From the NCBI GenBank assembly GCA_937923565.1, contig CALDTX010000088.1, forward strand, positions 1-36,378: 36,378 nucleotides of DNA, written 5' to 3'. The notes below the pieces were generated by a model. The model did no database searches, was not told where the DNA came from, and was given only the letters and a program-made list of their open reading frames with translations. Made by a program: the position numbers and the translations under genes. Below, piece by piece: positions 1 through 8,606 of this stretch; within the stretch, counting starts at the first letter, position 1, and every line of letters begins with the position of its first letter. This DNA comes from an uncultured Granulosicoccaceae bacterium. Its GTDB lineage: Bacteria; Pseudomonadota; Gammaproteobacteria; Granulosicoccales; Granulosicoccaceae.

Positions 1-176
1 CTGGCACAGACTCCATTCGCAGCTTACTGAGTTCAATAACCGACCCAATTTTAACGCCCATTCGAAAATACGTTCCACCAATTGGAGGCCTCGACCTTTC
101 ATCTTTGGTGGCCATTATTGGGCTTATATTTGTGCAGAAACTGGTCATCGGCACGCTCATCAGCGCACTTTTTTAA
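1..176 (+). CDS. yggT: YggT family membrane protein, C-terminal fragment
   Basis: The gene is cut by the window edge; reading from base 3, 57 codons remain before TAA at 174-176. The fragment has a short amphipathic stretch with the RKYVPPIGGLDLSSL-type motif, then a hydrophobic helix (LVAIIGLIFVQKLVIGTLI). This pattern of a PIRKxxPxxGGLDxSP-like loop followed by a final transmembrane helix is typical of the second half of YggT proteins. These are small inner-membrane proteins of unclear function, often found near proC and yggS. Only the C-terminal half is visible, so the family call rests on one motif and one helix. No clear intrinsic terminator follows. Confidence 0.75.
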   Translation, partial: GTDSIRSLLSSITDPILTPIRKYVPPIGGLDLSSLVAIIGLIFVQKLVIGTLISALF

Positions 177-228
177 AGTAACGCTAACATCTCAATGTTT
201 TAGTTATTCCCACCGAAATAAGTAAAAA

Positions 229-288
229 AACACTGTATTTAGGGTATTTTCTACCTCCGTTGTTCAGATTTACTACAAATACAGTGTT
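229..288. repeat. 12-bp perfect inverted repeat upstream of the HU gene
   Basis: The left arm AACACTGTATTT (229-240) and right arm AAATACAGTGTT (277-288) are exact reverse complements separated by 36 bp. They sit in the AT-rich gap between the yggT-like gene and the HU gene. The loop is long for an RNA hairpin or terminator and no T-run follows, so a pair of protein-binding half-sites with DNA looping is as likely as an RNA structure. No function is proven. Confidence 0.5.
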
Positions 289-462
289 ATTTACAAAAAA
301 TGTTCTATAAACATTGTGCGCGATAATAAAAACTGTGTTAACTTTCGCGCGCTAAAACAGGTAACGCAGTTGTATAAAACACTATGTACGCAGCGATTGC
401 CGGCACGTGTGCATATCAAGCATGTGCACTTCCGACAACATTAATTACTCGAGGATTCCATC

Positions 463-834
463 ATGGCGGCGAAAAAAAAAGCCACCAAGAAAAAAGCTAG
501 TGGAAAGAAAAAAGCCACGGCCACAGCAGTAAAGAAGCCACCTACCAAATCGGAAATCATGTCATCGATTGCCGAAACTACTGAACTTAGCCGCAAAGAA
601 GTTGCTTCAGTTTTCGAAGCGCTTGGTGGTTTAATTCAGGAAAACCTAAAGCCACGCGGCCCTGGCACGTTCAGCATTCCTGGTTTAATGAAGGTTCGCG
701 TAATCAAGAAGCCAGCAACTAAAGCACGTAAAGGTATCAATCCTTTCACGGGCGAAGAAGCTATCTTCAAAGCAAAGCCTGCACGCAAAGTTGTAAAAGT
801 ATTACCGCTGAAAGGTTTAAAAGACATGGTTTAA
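463..834 (+). CDS. HU-family nucleoid protein with lysine-rich N-terminal tail
   Basis: This 123-aa basic DNA-binding protein has two parts. Residues 2-28 are almost entirely Lys, Ala and Thr, resembling eukaryotic H1-like tails. Residues 29-123 form an HU/IHF fold, with the helical part SEIMSSIAETTELSRKEV, then GPGTFSIPGL and the beta-arm KARKGINPFTGEE, equivalent to the RxGRNPxTGE arm that enters the DNA minor groove. It probably binds DNA as a dimer and compacts or bends it. The ATG at 463 is preceded by GAGG at 451-454. A stop follows before the long gap leading to gspC, so it looks monocistronic. Fused Lys-rich HU proteins are known in some proteobacteria; the tail suggests tighter, less specific DNA binding than ordinary HU of about 90 aa. 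Confidence 0.9.
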   Translation: MAAKKKATKKKASGKKKATATAVKKPPTKSEIMSSIAETTELSRKEVASVFEALGGLIQENLKPRGPGTFSIPGLMKVRVIKKPATKARKGINPFTGEEAIFKAKPARKVVKVLPLKGLKDMV

Positions 835-873
835 ACCTAGGTGCATAGCATTTGCTAAACACTCATAAGGCAT

Positions 874-908
874 GGAAGGTTGATATGCATCCGTTATATC
901 AACCCTCC
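874..908. terminator. Hairpin downstream of the HU gene
   Basis: The arms GGTTGATAT (878-886) and ATATCAACC (896-904) pair perfectly around a 9-nt loop. Three further pairs (874-876 with 906-908) form beyond one mismatch. The hairpin lies 40 nt past the HU stop codon, where a transcript end is expected, but no U-tract follows. It could be a processing or stabilising 3' hairpin rather than a true intrinsic terminator. Confidence 0.4.
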
Positions 909-1181
909 ACAAGCGACAACATATTGACGATCATTGCTTCTATTTAATGGCCTCGTGCAGGCAACATGTATTTACCTGCCAATTTGTCATCTCCCACATA
1001 CGAATTATCCGCGTAACCTCAGGTCCAACAAAGCAACTAACAATTTTACAAGCCGTAATCTTTAGAAAATTTAAGGAATAACAGCAAATAACTGCTTAAT
1101 TGGTCATTTTTCGTACAACAAACCGCAATATGTCCGCTTTCGCAATGAACAGACGCAAAACCTGCGCATCTGGCGTCAATA

Positions 1182-1210
1182 TTGAACCATTGACTTGAGT
1201 ACCCTATAAA
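1182..1210 (+). promoter_or_regulatory. Putative sigma-70 promoter for the gspCDEF operon
   Basis: TTGAAC (1182-1187) and TATAAA (1205-1210) are separated by 17 bp and lie about 85 nt upstream of the gspC start codon. The match to consensus is good at both hexamers. This is the only well-spaced pair I found in this gap. Confidence 0.5.
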
Positions 1211-1295
1211 ACGATAAACTGCGCGGCCGTGCCTTAATAGCTATGGTTCTAGTAGTGGTTTTTCGCGACAACAAAATTAGACAGGTTTAAGTGAA

Positions 1296-2213
1296 ATGAG
1301 CGCGACTTCAGCAAGCTTACTATTGGACAAACAACAGCAAAAATTGCCGCGTTGGGTTAACACGCTACTGGTTATTTTGTTGGGCTGGGCGCTAGCCGTT
1401 CTCACTATGAAAATGCTGCCCAATTCTCAAGCGACAACAAGCTTGCCAACGAATACCGTACCCGTCAAAGCGACCAACAAAGCACCCGACCCTGCGAAGC
1501 TTGCGCAAGCAATCGCTAGCATGCATCTGTTCGGCAATGCGGCAGCGCCAAAGCCAGTCGTTAAAGAAACCGTCGTTGAAGAAAAAATAGAACAAACCAA
1601 ACTCAATTTAAAGCTGGCTGGCGTTTTCGCGTACACACCTGCAGAGAAAGCCATAGCGATAATCAGCGCCGGCTCAGGTGAACAAAACGCTTACGGCATT
1701 GGCGATAAAGTATCCGGAGAAACAACGTTAAAGTCGGTTCACGCCGATCACGTTGTGCTGAATAACCGAGGTAAGAACGAAAAACTACCGCTTGCAGACG
1801 ATATAAAACCTATAACGTCCGCTGCTATCCCGCAAGCGCAAGTTAGCAATAATCAAAACACAAGCCCTTCAGAGGGTGGACAAAGCAATATAGAACTACC
1901 CAGTACACCGGGTGCTCTGAGAGATACCTTGGCACGCAACCCGTCGATGTTGGGCAGAATTGTCTCTGCGGAGCCCTATCAGGAAAACGGCAAATTACTC
2001 GGTTACAGAATTACGCCAAAACAAAATCCGGAAATACTCGAAGCGCAAGGCATTGTTGCTGGCGACGTGATCACCCGGGTAAATAACATCGACTTAAACA
2101 GTCAAAAACAAGGCATTCGAGCGCTTCGAAATGCAGTGAAAGCGCAGAGTCTCGACATCGTTGTTTTGCGTGATGGTGTTGAAGTTCCTCTTAATATTTC
2201 ACTTGCTCAATAG
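1296..2213 (+). CDS. gspC: Type II secretion system inner-membrane protein GspC
   Basis: GspC links the inner-membrane platform to the outer-membrane secretin GspD in the periplasm. This 305-aa protein has a short cytoplasmic N-terminus, one transmembrane helix (about residues 21-38), a Pro/Ala-rich linker, a homology region (about 100-165) that contacts GspD, and a C-terminal PDZ domain (about 215-305). The PDZ part shows LLGYRITPKQNPEILEAQGI and AGDVITRVNNIDL, the usual carboxylate-binding-loop and substrate-recognition region. Length and domain order match PDZ-type GspC proteins. It is the first gene of gspC-D-E-F, with 68 nt before gspD. The ATG is preceded by a weak AGTGA ribosome-binding site. 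Confidence 0.93.
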   Translation: MSATSASLLLDKQQQKLPRWVNTLLVILLGWALAVLTMKMLPNSQATTSLPTNTVPVKATNKAPDPAKLAQAIASMHLFGNAAAPKPVVKETVVEEKIEQTKLNLKLAGVFAYTPAEKAIAIISAGSGEQNAYGIGDKVSGETTLKSVHADHVVLNNRGKNEKLPLADDIKPITSAAIPQAQVSNNQNTSPSEGGQSNIELPSTPGALRDTLARNPSMLGRIVSAEPYQENGKLLGYRITPKQNPEILEAQGIVAGDVITRVNNIDLNSQKQGIRALRNAVKAQSLDIVVLRDGVEVPLNISLAQ

Positions 2214-2281
2214 AAGCCATTTTTGTCAGTTTATACGAGTGAAAAGGCTACACTCCTAAGTAAGGTGAATTTGCTCTGAAT

Positions 2282-4453
2282 ATGATGATTAATCCGATTA
2301 AGTTAAAAAATTTATTTGCACTGTTGTGTGTAGCCGTTTGTCTGCAGCTACCACCTGCCTACGCGCAGGAAGATACGTTCACATTGAATTTAAAGAACGC
2401 CGACATCCATTCGCTCATTCAGACAGTTTCACGTCAATCAGGCAAAAACTTTGTGGTAGATCCTCGTGTTAAAGCGCGGGTAACTGTCATTTCTGCAAAA
2501 CCATTAAGCGCAGATGAGCTTTACGAAACTTTCTTGTCGGTTCTGCAAGTGCACGGCTATGCCGCAGTACCGGGTGAAGACTTAATCAAGATCGTTCCCG
2601 ATGTCAACGCTAAGCAAGGGCCTGTGCCCGCCTATGACGGCACGGCTTCAGACCAGCTTGTTACCCAAGTTATAAAAGTAGAAAACGTTCCCGCAGCGCA
2701 ATTGGTGCCAATTTTACGGCCGTTAGTACCCCAGCAAGGCCATCTGGCTGCCTACGCTGCAACCAACACGTTAATCGTTACAGACAGAGCGTCGAACATC
2801 CAACGCTTAATCAGCATTATTCAAGGCATCGACCGGCCAGACAACGAAGAAGTTGAAGTTATCAGGCTTAGCCATGCGTCCGCCAGCGAAGTTATTCGTA
2901 TCTTGGGTTCTTTGCAAACACGCGCAGGTCAGGCAACGGGCTCACCGGGTGCAGTTCGTTTTGCTGCCGATGAACGCACTAACAGCATTTTACTCAGTGG
3001 CGATTCAGCCGCCCGTATTCGCATGCGTGGTCTTATCGCTAATCTGGACACACCGGTAGAATCTGGAGGCAACACCCGCGTTGTCTATTTGCGTTTTGCC
3101 AATGCTGCCGATCTTTTAAAAATTCTGACTGGCGTATCGGCTGGGCAAGCCAAAATTGGTACCGGCAGTAGCGACGGCGACGGCGTAGGAACTGCCACTG
3201 CAGTTGCCGCAACACCTACCGTTAACGCCAACGGTGTTGCTGCACCGCAAGCGCCTACCGCTTCTATCGTTCGCAGAGTATCGCAAACCGAAAGCGATCG
3301 ACCAAACGTTGATATCCAAGCCGACGAAGACACCAACGCATTAATCATTACCGCACCACCTGATGAAATGCGTAGCATTCTGGCTGTTATTGAGCAACTG
3401 GATATTCGCAGAGCACAGGTACTCGTCGAAGCGATTATTGCCGAGCTTTCCGAGAACAACAGCGCTGCCTTGGGTGTGAACTTTGCGATAGACGGCTCCA
3501 ATAACAACCGACCCTTAGCCTATACCAACTTAGGCGGTGCAACCCAGGCCTTGGCGGCAACCGTTGCAAGTGAAGGCGCCTCTTTGGGCACAGGCTTATC
3601 GTTGGCTTTAGGCCGATTTGGCAGTGGTGGTATCGACTTCGGTTTCCTGCTCTCAGCCATCGCTTCCGATTCAGACAACAACATTTTATCCACACCAACG
3701 CTTGTCACCATGGATAATCAGGAAGCTGAAATCGTGGTCGGACAAAACGTGCCTTTCGTTACCGGCACACAGCTTTCGTCGTCGAACAACAACCCGTTTC
3801 AAACCATCGAACGGCAAGATATCGGTATTAGTTTGAAGGTAAAACCTCAGATTAACGAAGGCGACAACATCAAAATGGAAATTGAACAGGAAGTGTCTGA
3901 CGTTAGCAGCACATCGGTTACCGGCGCATCCGACATCACCACTAACAAGCGTTCAATTAAAACCACGGTATTGGTTGAAGACGGACAAACGCTGGTGCTT
4001 GGTGGTCTCATTGACGACCAAATCAACGATACACACGATAAAGTACCCTTATTGGGCGATATCCCTCTGTTGGGCAGCCTGTTCCGCTATCGCACAACCA
4101 CGAAGAGCAAGCGCAACCTAATGGTATTTTTACACCCAACAATCTTGCGCGATATCGAAACCGCCGATTATTACAGCCGCAGCAAATACGACGATTTGCG
4201 TACCGCTCAGCTCGGACTCTTTGACAGCGACGACCTCCTCGGTCGGGGCGTACCTAAGCTGCCACCACTGCATCTGTACTTTAACGGTACGCGTGTCAAA
4301 GATGTAAAGGACACACTCAGCACAATTGTGCCAACCTCTGACCTTAGCCTCGAGGAACAACGTCAATTGCACGCCAAATTGCCTCTGATCGACAGCCTAC
4401 CACCACAGGCTGGCGCGAAGGATGCAACAGGACCATTTGACAGTAGTAACTAA
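2282..4453 (+). CDS. gspD: Type II secretion system secretin GspD
   Basis: GspD is the outer-membrane channel through which folded exoproteins leave the cell. The 723-aa precursor has a signal peptide (residues 1-28, cleavage expected after AYA). Periplasmic N0 (FTLNLKNADIHSLIQTVSRQ) and N1-N3 domains follow; N3 carries a Gly/Ala/Thr/Ser-rich low-complexity insertion, as is common. The C-terminal secretin domain includes VPLLGDIPLLGSLFR and RNLMVFLHPTILRD, hallmarks of the beta-barrel gate. A hydrophilic tail of about 75 residues follows and may bind a pilotin; this is inference. Two adjacent ATGs (2282 and 2285) are possible starts, with AAGGTGA at 2262-2268. The stop overlaps the gspE start by one base (TAATG). 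Confidence 0.96.
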   Translation: MMINPIKLKNLFALLCVAVCLQLPPAYAQEDTFTLNLKNADIHSLIQTVSRQSGKNFVVDPRVKARVTVISAKPLSADELYETFLSVLQVHGYAAVPGEDLIKIVPDVNAKQGPVPAYDGTASDQLVTQVIKVENVPAAQLVPILRPLVPQQGHLAAYAATNTLIVTDRASNIQRLISIIQGIDRPDNEEVEVIRLSHASASEVIRILGSLQTRAGQATGSPGAVRFAADERTNSILLSGDSAARIRMRGLIANLDTPVESGGNTRVVYLRFANAADLLKILTGVSAGQAKIGTGSSDGDGVGTATAVAATPTVNANGVAAPQAPTASIVRRVSQTESDRPNVDIQADEDTNALIITAPPDEMRSILAVIEQLDIRRAQVLVEAIIAELSENNSAALGVNFAIDGSNNNRPLAYTNLGGATQALAATVASEGASLGTGLSLALGRFGSGGIDFGFLLSAIASDSDNNILSTPTLVTMDNQEAEIVVGQNVPFVTGTQLSSSNNNPFQTIERQDIGISLKVKPQINEGDNIKMEIEQEVSDVSSTSVTGASDITTNKRSIKTTVLVEDGQTLVLGGLIDDQINDTHDKVPLLGDIPLLGSLFRYRTTTKSKRNLMVFLHPTILRDIETADYYSRSKYDDLRTAQLGLFDSDDLLGRGVPKLPPLHLYFNGTRVKDVKDTLSTIVPTSDLSLEEQRQLHAKLPLIDSLPPQAGAKDATGPFDSSN

Positions 4454-6063
4454 TGAAAATGGTCGTGTCACCTGCTGAATTCATAGATGTTGGAGATCCT
4501 CCTGAAAACGGAGCTGCCAACGACAGTGCCGAAGAGCTTTTCGGTGCGGAAGATTCAAACTCCAGCACCCCTATTGGCGCTACAGCCAATAAGGCGGCTG
4601 TGGATCTGCCCTATACCTTTGCCAAACGTCATGGCGTACTGCTGGAACGTGGCGAAAACGGCGATTTAAAACTTATTCATCGAGCAGGAGTGTCAGTGAT
4701 GGCACTTACCGAAGCTCGTCGCAAAGCCGGACAAACCCTTAAGCTTGAAAAAATCAGCGCCGACGATTTCGACGCCCGACTAACCCGGCACTACGAAGGT
4801 GATACGGGTCAGGCGATGGACATCATGGACGACTTCGGCGACGATCTCGACCTTGCGCAACTGGCCGATGCTCTGCCCGAGCCTGAAGACTTACTCGAAT
4901 CTACCGACGATGCACCGGTTATTCGGCTAATCAATGCCATGCTGACCGAAGCGGTTCGCAGCCAGGCATCTGATATTCATATCGAACCTTTTGAAAAACG
5001 CTTGGCTGTTCGTTATCGCGTAGATGGCGTTATGCAGAAAATGATCGATCCTCCCAGAGAGATCGCACCGCTCATCATTTCGCGTTTAAAGGTTATGGCC
5101 AAGCTAGACATCGCTGAACGCCGCTTACCACAAGATGGGCGTATTTCGTTGCGTGTTGCTGGCAGGCCTGTGGATGTGCGTGTTTCTACCCTGCCTTCCG
5201 GCCATGGTGAACGCGTGGTATTGCGATTACTCGACAAACAAGCAGGACGCCTAGACTTAGAAAACCTGGGTATGCCGAGTGCGGCATTTCAAAATTTGAC
5301 CAAGAGCCTGTCGTTGTCGCACGGCATCGTATTGGTAACCGGGCCTACCGGTTCTGGTAAAACCACAACACTTTATGCAGCATTGTCCAGACTGAACACA
5401 TCACGCTATTCCATCTTGACCGTCGAAGACCCCATCGAATACTACATTGACGGCATCGGACAAACACAAGTCAATAACAAGGTCGATCTAGACTTCGCAC
5501 GAGGCTTGCGCGCCATCCTACGACAAGATCCAGATATCGTTATGGTTGGGGAAATTCGAGATATCGAAACGGCTGAAATTGCGGTACAAGCCAGTTTGAC
5601 TGGTCACCTGGTACTTTCAACTTTACACACGAATACAGCGGTTGGCGCCGTTACACGTTTACGCGATATGGGCATTGAACCATTTCTTTTAGCATCAAGC
5701 CTTGTGGGTTTGGTAGCACAGCGGCTTGTGCGTTTGCTTTGCCCACACTGCAAACGCAACACCACGCCAACGCACAGTGAATTGAAATCTTTGGGTGCAA
5801 CGGTTAGCCAAACAGAGAACGTTTGCACCTCACACGGCTGTGATAAATGCAATCACACCGGCTATGTTGGCCGAACCGGCATTTATGAAGTTATTCAAGT
5901 AGATGAACATATGCGCACCATGATCCACGACGGTGAGTCAGAGCACGACCTTGAAAAGTATGCGCGTTCAAAACACGCCGGCATTCAGGACGATGGTGCC
6001 CGGTTAGTGCTGGAAGGTAAAACCTCGCTAGAAGAAGTTCTTCGAGTTACACGAGAAGCATAG
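4453..6063 (+). CDS. gspE: Type II secretion system ATPase GspE
   Basis: GspE is the cytoplasmic hexameric ATPase that powers pseudopilus assembly. The 536-aa protein has an acidic, poorly conserved N-terminus of about 50 residues, an N1-type domain, then the catalytic core. The core shows the Walker A motif GPTGSGKTT (297-305), the segment RQDPDIVMVGEIRD with Walker B residues (357-370), and the His box around TGHLVLSTLHTN. A zinc-binding four-cysteine motif is present: CPHC at 430-433 and CDKC at 463-466. All key residues for an active ATPase are visible. The start codon overlaps the gspD stop by one base, indicating translational coupling, and the gspF ATG follows the TAG directly. Confidence 0.96.
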   Translation: MKMVVSPAEFIDVGDPPENGAANDSAEELFGAEDSNSSTPIGATANKAAVDLPYTFAKRHGVLLERGENGDLKLIHRAGVSVMALTEARRKAGQTLKLEKISADDFDARLTRHYEGDTGQAMDIMDDFGDDLDLAQLADALPEPEDLLESTDDAPVIRLINAMLTEAVRSQASDIHIEPFEKRLAVRYRVDGVMQKMIDPPREIAPLIISRLKVMAKLDIAERRLPQDGRISLRVAGRPVDVRVSTLPSGHGERVVLRLLDKQAGRLDLENLGMPSAAFQNLTKSLSLSHGIVLVTGPTGSGKTTTLYAALSRLNTSRYSILTVEDPIEYYIDGIGQTQVNNKVDLDFARGLRAILRQDPDIVMVGEIRDIETAEIAVQASLTGHLVLSTLHTNTAVGAVTRLRDMGIEPFLLASSLVGLVAQRLVRLLCPHCKRNTTPTHSELKSLGATVSQTENVCTSHGCDKCNHTGYVGRTGIYEVIQVDEHMRTMIHDGESEHDLEKYARSKHAGIQDDGARLVLEGKTSLEEVLRVTREA

Positions 6064-7293
6064 ATGGCTGCGTTTGAGTACGTTGCCCTCGACCTTAAAG
6101 GGCGAGAGAAGAAAGGGGTTCTGGAAGCCGATACCGCAAGGCTTGCTCGCTCTCAACTACGCGCCCAAAATCTTACCCCGTTGCAGGTTGATGAAACGAC
6201 GGTTCGTAGTAAAACCAAAAACCAGCGCGGCGGCAAAGCAACACCCACCTTCCGTGGCAGTCTAAAAACTAACGACTTGGCATTGCTGACTCGACAAATT
6301 GCCACGCTTAGTGCCGCCGGTACTCCATTGGAAGAGTCATTGGCAGCCGTTAGCCGACAAACAGAAAAGCCGCGGATACAGTCTTTGATACTCTCTGTGC
6401 GATCCAAGGTATTAGAAGGGCATAGCTTTGCCGCAGCCTTAAAAGACTACCCCAAGGTTTTTCCGGAAATTTACCAAGCCACAGTTTCTGCAGGTGAACA
6501 ATCAGGGCATTTGGATGCTGTGTTGGAGCGCTTGGCAGACTACACCGAAGAACGGCAAGTTGCTAACGCTACCGTAAAAAAAGCGCTTATTTACCCGAGC
6601 ATGCTGGTCATTGCATCGGTGCTCATTGTGGCTTTTTTGTTGTCCTACGTTGTTCCACAGGTAGTCACGGTGTTCGACGGCATGGGACAAGACTTACCTC
6701 CGTTAACCAAAGGGCTACTGGCCACCAGTGCTTTTGTACGCGAATGGGGCTTGCTTGCTGCGATCGTATTCGTACTAGCCATTTTTGCGTTTGGTCGGGC
6801 GATGCGCGGAGAGGCATTCAAAACGCGCATACACGGTGTATTGCTAAGAACTCCGCTGATTAAAAAAATCATACGCGGCTTTAACACATCGCAGTTTGCT
6901 CGAACCTTAAGTATTTTGTCGGCCAGTGGTGTTCCCGTTTTACAAGCGCTGGATATAGCAGCACAAGTAGTTACTAACCGCCCAATGCGCAAAGCAGTAG
7001 ACAAGGCGGCAGGCCAAGTGCGCGAGGGCACCACATTGGGTAATGCTTTGGAAAAAACGGGCTATTTCCCGCCGATGATGTTACATCTGGTTGCCAGCGG
7101 AGAGGCGTCGGGAAAACTGGATTCAATGCTGGAAAAAGCTGCCACTCACCAAGAACGAGAGTTAAATTCATTAATGGCGATATTTCTTGGCTTGTTTGAG
7201 CCGATCGTGATTCTGATAATGGGTGGAGTCGTTCTAACGATAGTGCTCGGGATTCTATTGCCCATATTCGAAATGAACCAACTGGTTGGCTAA
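6064..7293 (+). CDS. gspF: Type II secretion system platform protein GspF
   Basis: GspF is the polytopic inner-membrane protein that couples the GspE ATPase to pseudopilin assembly. It has 409 aa, the usual length. An N-terminal cytoplasmic segment (about 1-70) is followed by two repeated T2SSF domains (about 70-195 and 275-400), each ending in hydrophobic helices: LVIASVLIVAFLLSYVV, LLAAIVFVLAIFAF and IVILIMGGVVLTIVLGILLP. The motif GEXSGxL occurs in both repeats (SAGEQSGHLD and ASGEASGKLD). Its ATG directly follows the gspE stop. The next gene, 64 bp on, lies on the opposite strand, so the operon ends here without pseudopilin genes. Confidence 0.96.
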   Translation: MAAFEYVALDLKGREKKGVLEADTARLARSQLRAQNLTPLQVDETTVRSKTKNQRGGKATPTFRGSLKTNDLALLTRQIATLSAAGTPLEESLAAVSRQTEKPRIQSLILSVRSKVLEGHSFAAALKDYPKVFPEIYQATVSAGEQSGHLDAVLERLADYTEERQVANATVKKALIYPSMLVIASVLIVAFLLSYVVPQVVTVFDGMGQDLPPLTKGLLATSAFVREWGLLAAIVFVLAIFAFGRAMRGEAFKTRIHGVLLRTPLIKKIIRGFNTSQFARTLSILSASGVPVLQALDIAAQVVTNRPMRKAVDKAAGQVREGTTLGNALEKTGYFPPMMLHLVASGEASGKLDSMLEKAATHQERELNSLMAIFLGLFEPIVILIMGGVVLTIVLGILLPIFEMNQLVG

Positions 7294-7357
7294 TTTCGAT
7301 TAGGCTTTTCGTGCTTTATATCCGCGTTTTATAAAGGCTAACTTTAAACGATAGAGG

Positions 7358-7564
7358 TTAAACCTTAACGGCTCTAACTTGCTTGTTAGCGCAAAAGGGA
7401 AATTGCTGCTGGCTTTCGATTTCCTGACAAGCTCGTCGAATCATAAAATCAGTGATTTGATGCTCTTCGCCATACATATCGATGGTTGCACCATAGGTAA
7501 GCTTGGCAGGTAGCGGCCTGAGTAAACGGCTATCGATAGATTCCAAATTTTCTAATGCTTGCAT
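7358..7564 (-). CDS. Small PA1571-like conserved protein
   Basis: This 68-aa soluble protein has no signal peptide or membrane segment. Its core, YGATIDMYGEEHQITDFMIRRAC followed by Glu-rich residues, resembles the short Pseudomonas PA1571-type proteins, which share a GxxIIDxxGxExxITExMIxxAC pattern of unknown function. I start it at the ATG at 7564 because GGAG lies 6 nt upstream. A longer form from the ATG at 7636 would overlap the PPK2 stop and has no better ribosome-binding site. It lies 64 nt downstream of the PPK2 gene on the same strand and may share its transcript. The family resemblance is from memory of the motif, so the match is moderate. Confidence 0.6.
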   Translation of the reverse strand: MQALENLESIDSRLLRPLPAKLTYGATIDMYGEEHQITDFMIRRACQEIESQQQFPFCANKQVRAVKV

Positions 7565-7628
7565 AGTGCACTCCGTTGTTTCATGTTGTAAGTACAAACT
7601 CTCATACGCAAATCTTTGACCAAAACCG

Positions 7629-8498
7629 TTATTCATTGTTCAAACTAACAATATGATCTTCAAATAATGCAACTTCTTCGGCAGACTTTTCTGGGAACCT
7701 CAGTGGCAACTGAGCCATTGTGTCTGCAATAATTTGCGCAACACACAGACGCATATAAGGTTTGTTGTCTGCCGGAATGGCATACCACGGGGCGTAATCT
7801 CGTGAGGTCTCATTTAATAAACTTTCGTAAGCCGCCATGTACTCGCTCCACATTCCCCGCTCTGACAAATCAGATTTTGAAAACTTCCAGTACTTCTCGG
7901 GTGATGTGAGTCGTTTTAAAAACCGAGCTTTTTGTTCCTCTAACGAAACATTCAGCCAGAATTTCAAAATAATGGTGCCATTCCGAGCTAAATGTTGTTC
8001 ATGAGCTCGAATGGACTCAAAGCGTTCCTGCCAAATTGAATCGTTATCGACTGTTGGCAGCCTCTGGTTGGCCAAATATTCGCTGCGTACACGAACCGCT
8101 AGCACCTCTTCGTAATAACTGCGATTAAAGACACCGATACGGCCTCGTTCTGGTAACCGACGCGCTGTACGCCAGAGAAAGTCGTGATCGAGTTCTTCCG
8201 AAGAAGGAGACTTAAATGAGAACACCTGACACCCAGCCGGATTAACACCACTGAGAACCGAGCGAATAGTGCCGTCTTTACCGGCCGCATCCATCGCTTG
8301 GAATACCAGCAAAATTGAGTAGCGGTCATCGGCGTAAAGCTTGCGTTGAAGCGTTGAGATTTCCTTAACACGCTTAGCAAGCGATTTCTCTAAGGCCTTA
8401 CGACTGCCAAGCTGTTCAGACGGTGAGCTGTTGTATTCAGCCACACGAAATTGCCCGTCAAAAGGCACGACCATCGCTGTGGTAGGAGGCTGAATCAT
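7629..8498 (-). CDS. ppk2: PPK2-family polyphosphate kinase (polyP:nucleotide phosphotransferase)
   Basis: This enzyme transfers phosphate between polyphosphate and nucleoside mono- or diphosphates in the cytoplasm. The 289-aa protein shows the PPK2 Walker A region AMDAAGKDG (68-76), the Walker B/lid region GRIGVFNRSYYEEVL (from 119), and the conserved FLKRLTSPEKYWKFSKSDL segment. The pattern NPAGCQVFSFKSPSSEELDHDFLWR is typical of single-domain PPK2 of about 270-300 aa, of the class often annotated as PPK2 polyP:nucleotide phosphotransferase. Whether it favours AMP, ADP or GDP cannot be read reliably. I start it at the ATG at 8498, with GGATGGA upstream, rather than the TTG at 8525. A long structured leader (8499-8893) precedes it. 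Confidence 0.9.
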   Translation of the reverse strand: MIQPPTTAMVVPFDGQFRVAEYNSSPSEQLGSRKALEKSLAKRVKEISTLQRKLYADDRYSILLVFQAMDAAGKDGTIRSVLSGVNPAGCQVFSFKSPSSEELDHDFLWRTARRLPERGRIGVFNRSYYEEVLAVRVRSEYLANQRLPTVDNDSIWQERFESIRAHEQHLARNGTIILKFWLNVSLEEQKARFLKRLTSPEKYWKFSKSDLSERGMWSEYMAAYESLLNETSRDYAPWYAIPADNKPYMRLCVAQIIADTMAQLPLRFPEKSAEEVALFEDHIVSLNNE

Positions 8499-8606
8499 CG
8501 GCTGTCCATCCAACCCATCATCCAAGTAACCACCGCATAAGCAGCACGCATAGCCAGGCGCTCAATGGCGACGGCTGATACTGCTACAAAATGGTTCCGG
8601 TGGATT

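Larger units (their letters stand above)
835..1295. other. Intergenic region between HU gene and gspC
   Basis: This 461-bp gap contains no convincing gene on either strand. It holds a hairpin just after the HU gene (874-908) and a sigma-70-like promoter ahead of gspC (1182-1210). I see nothing else in it. Confidence 0.6.
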
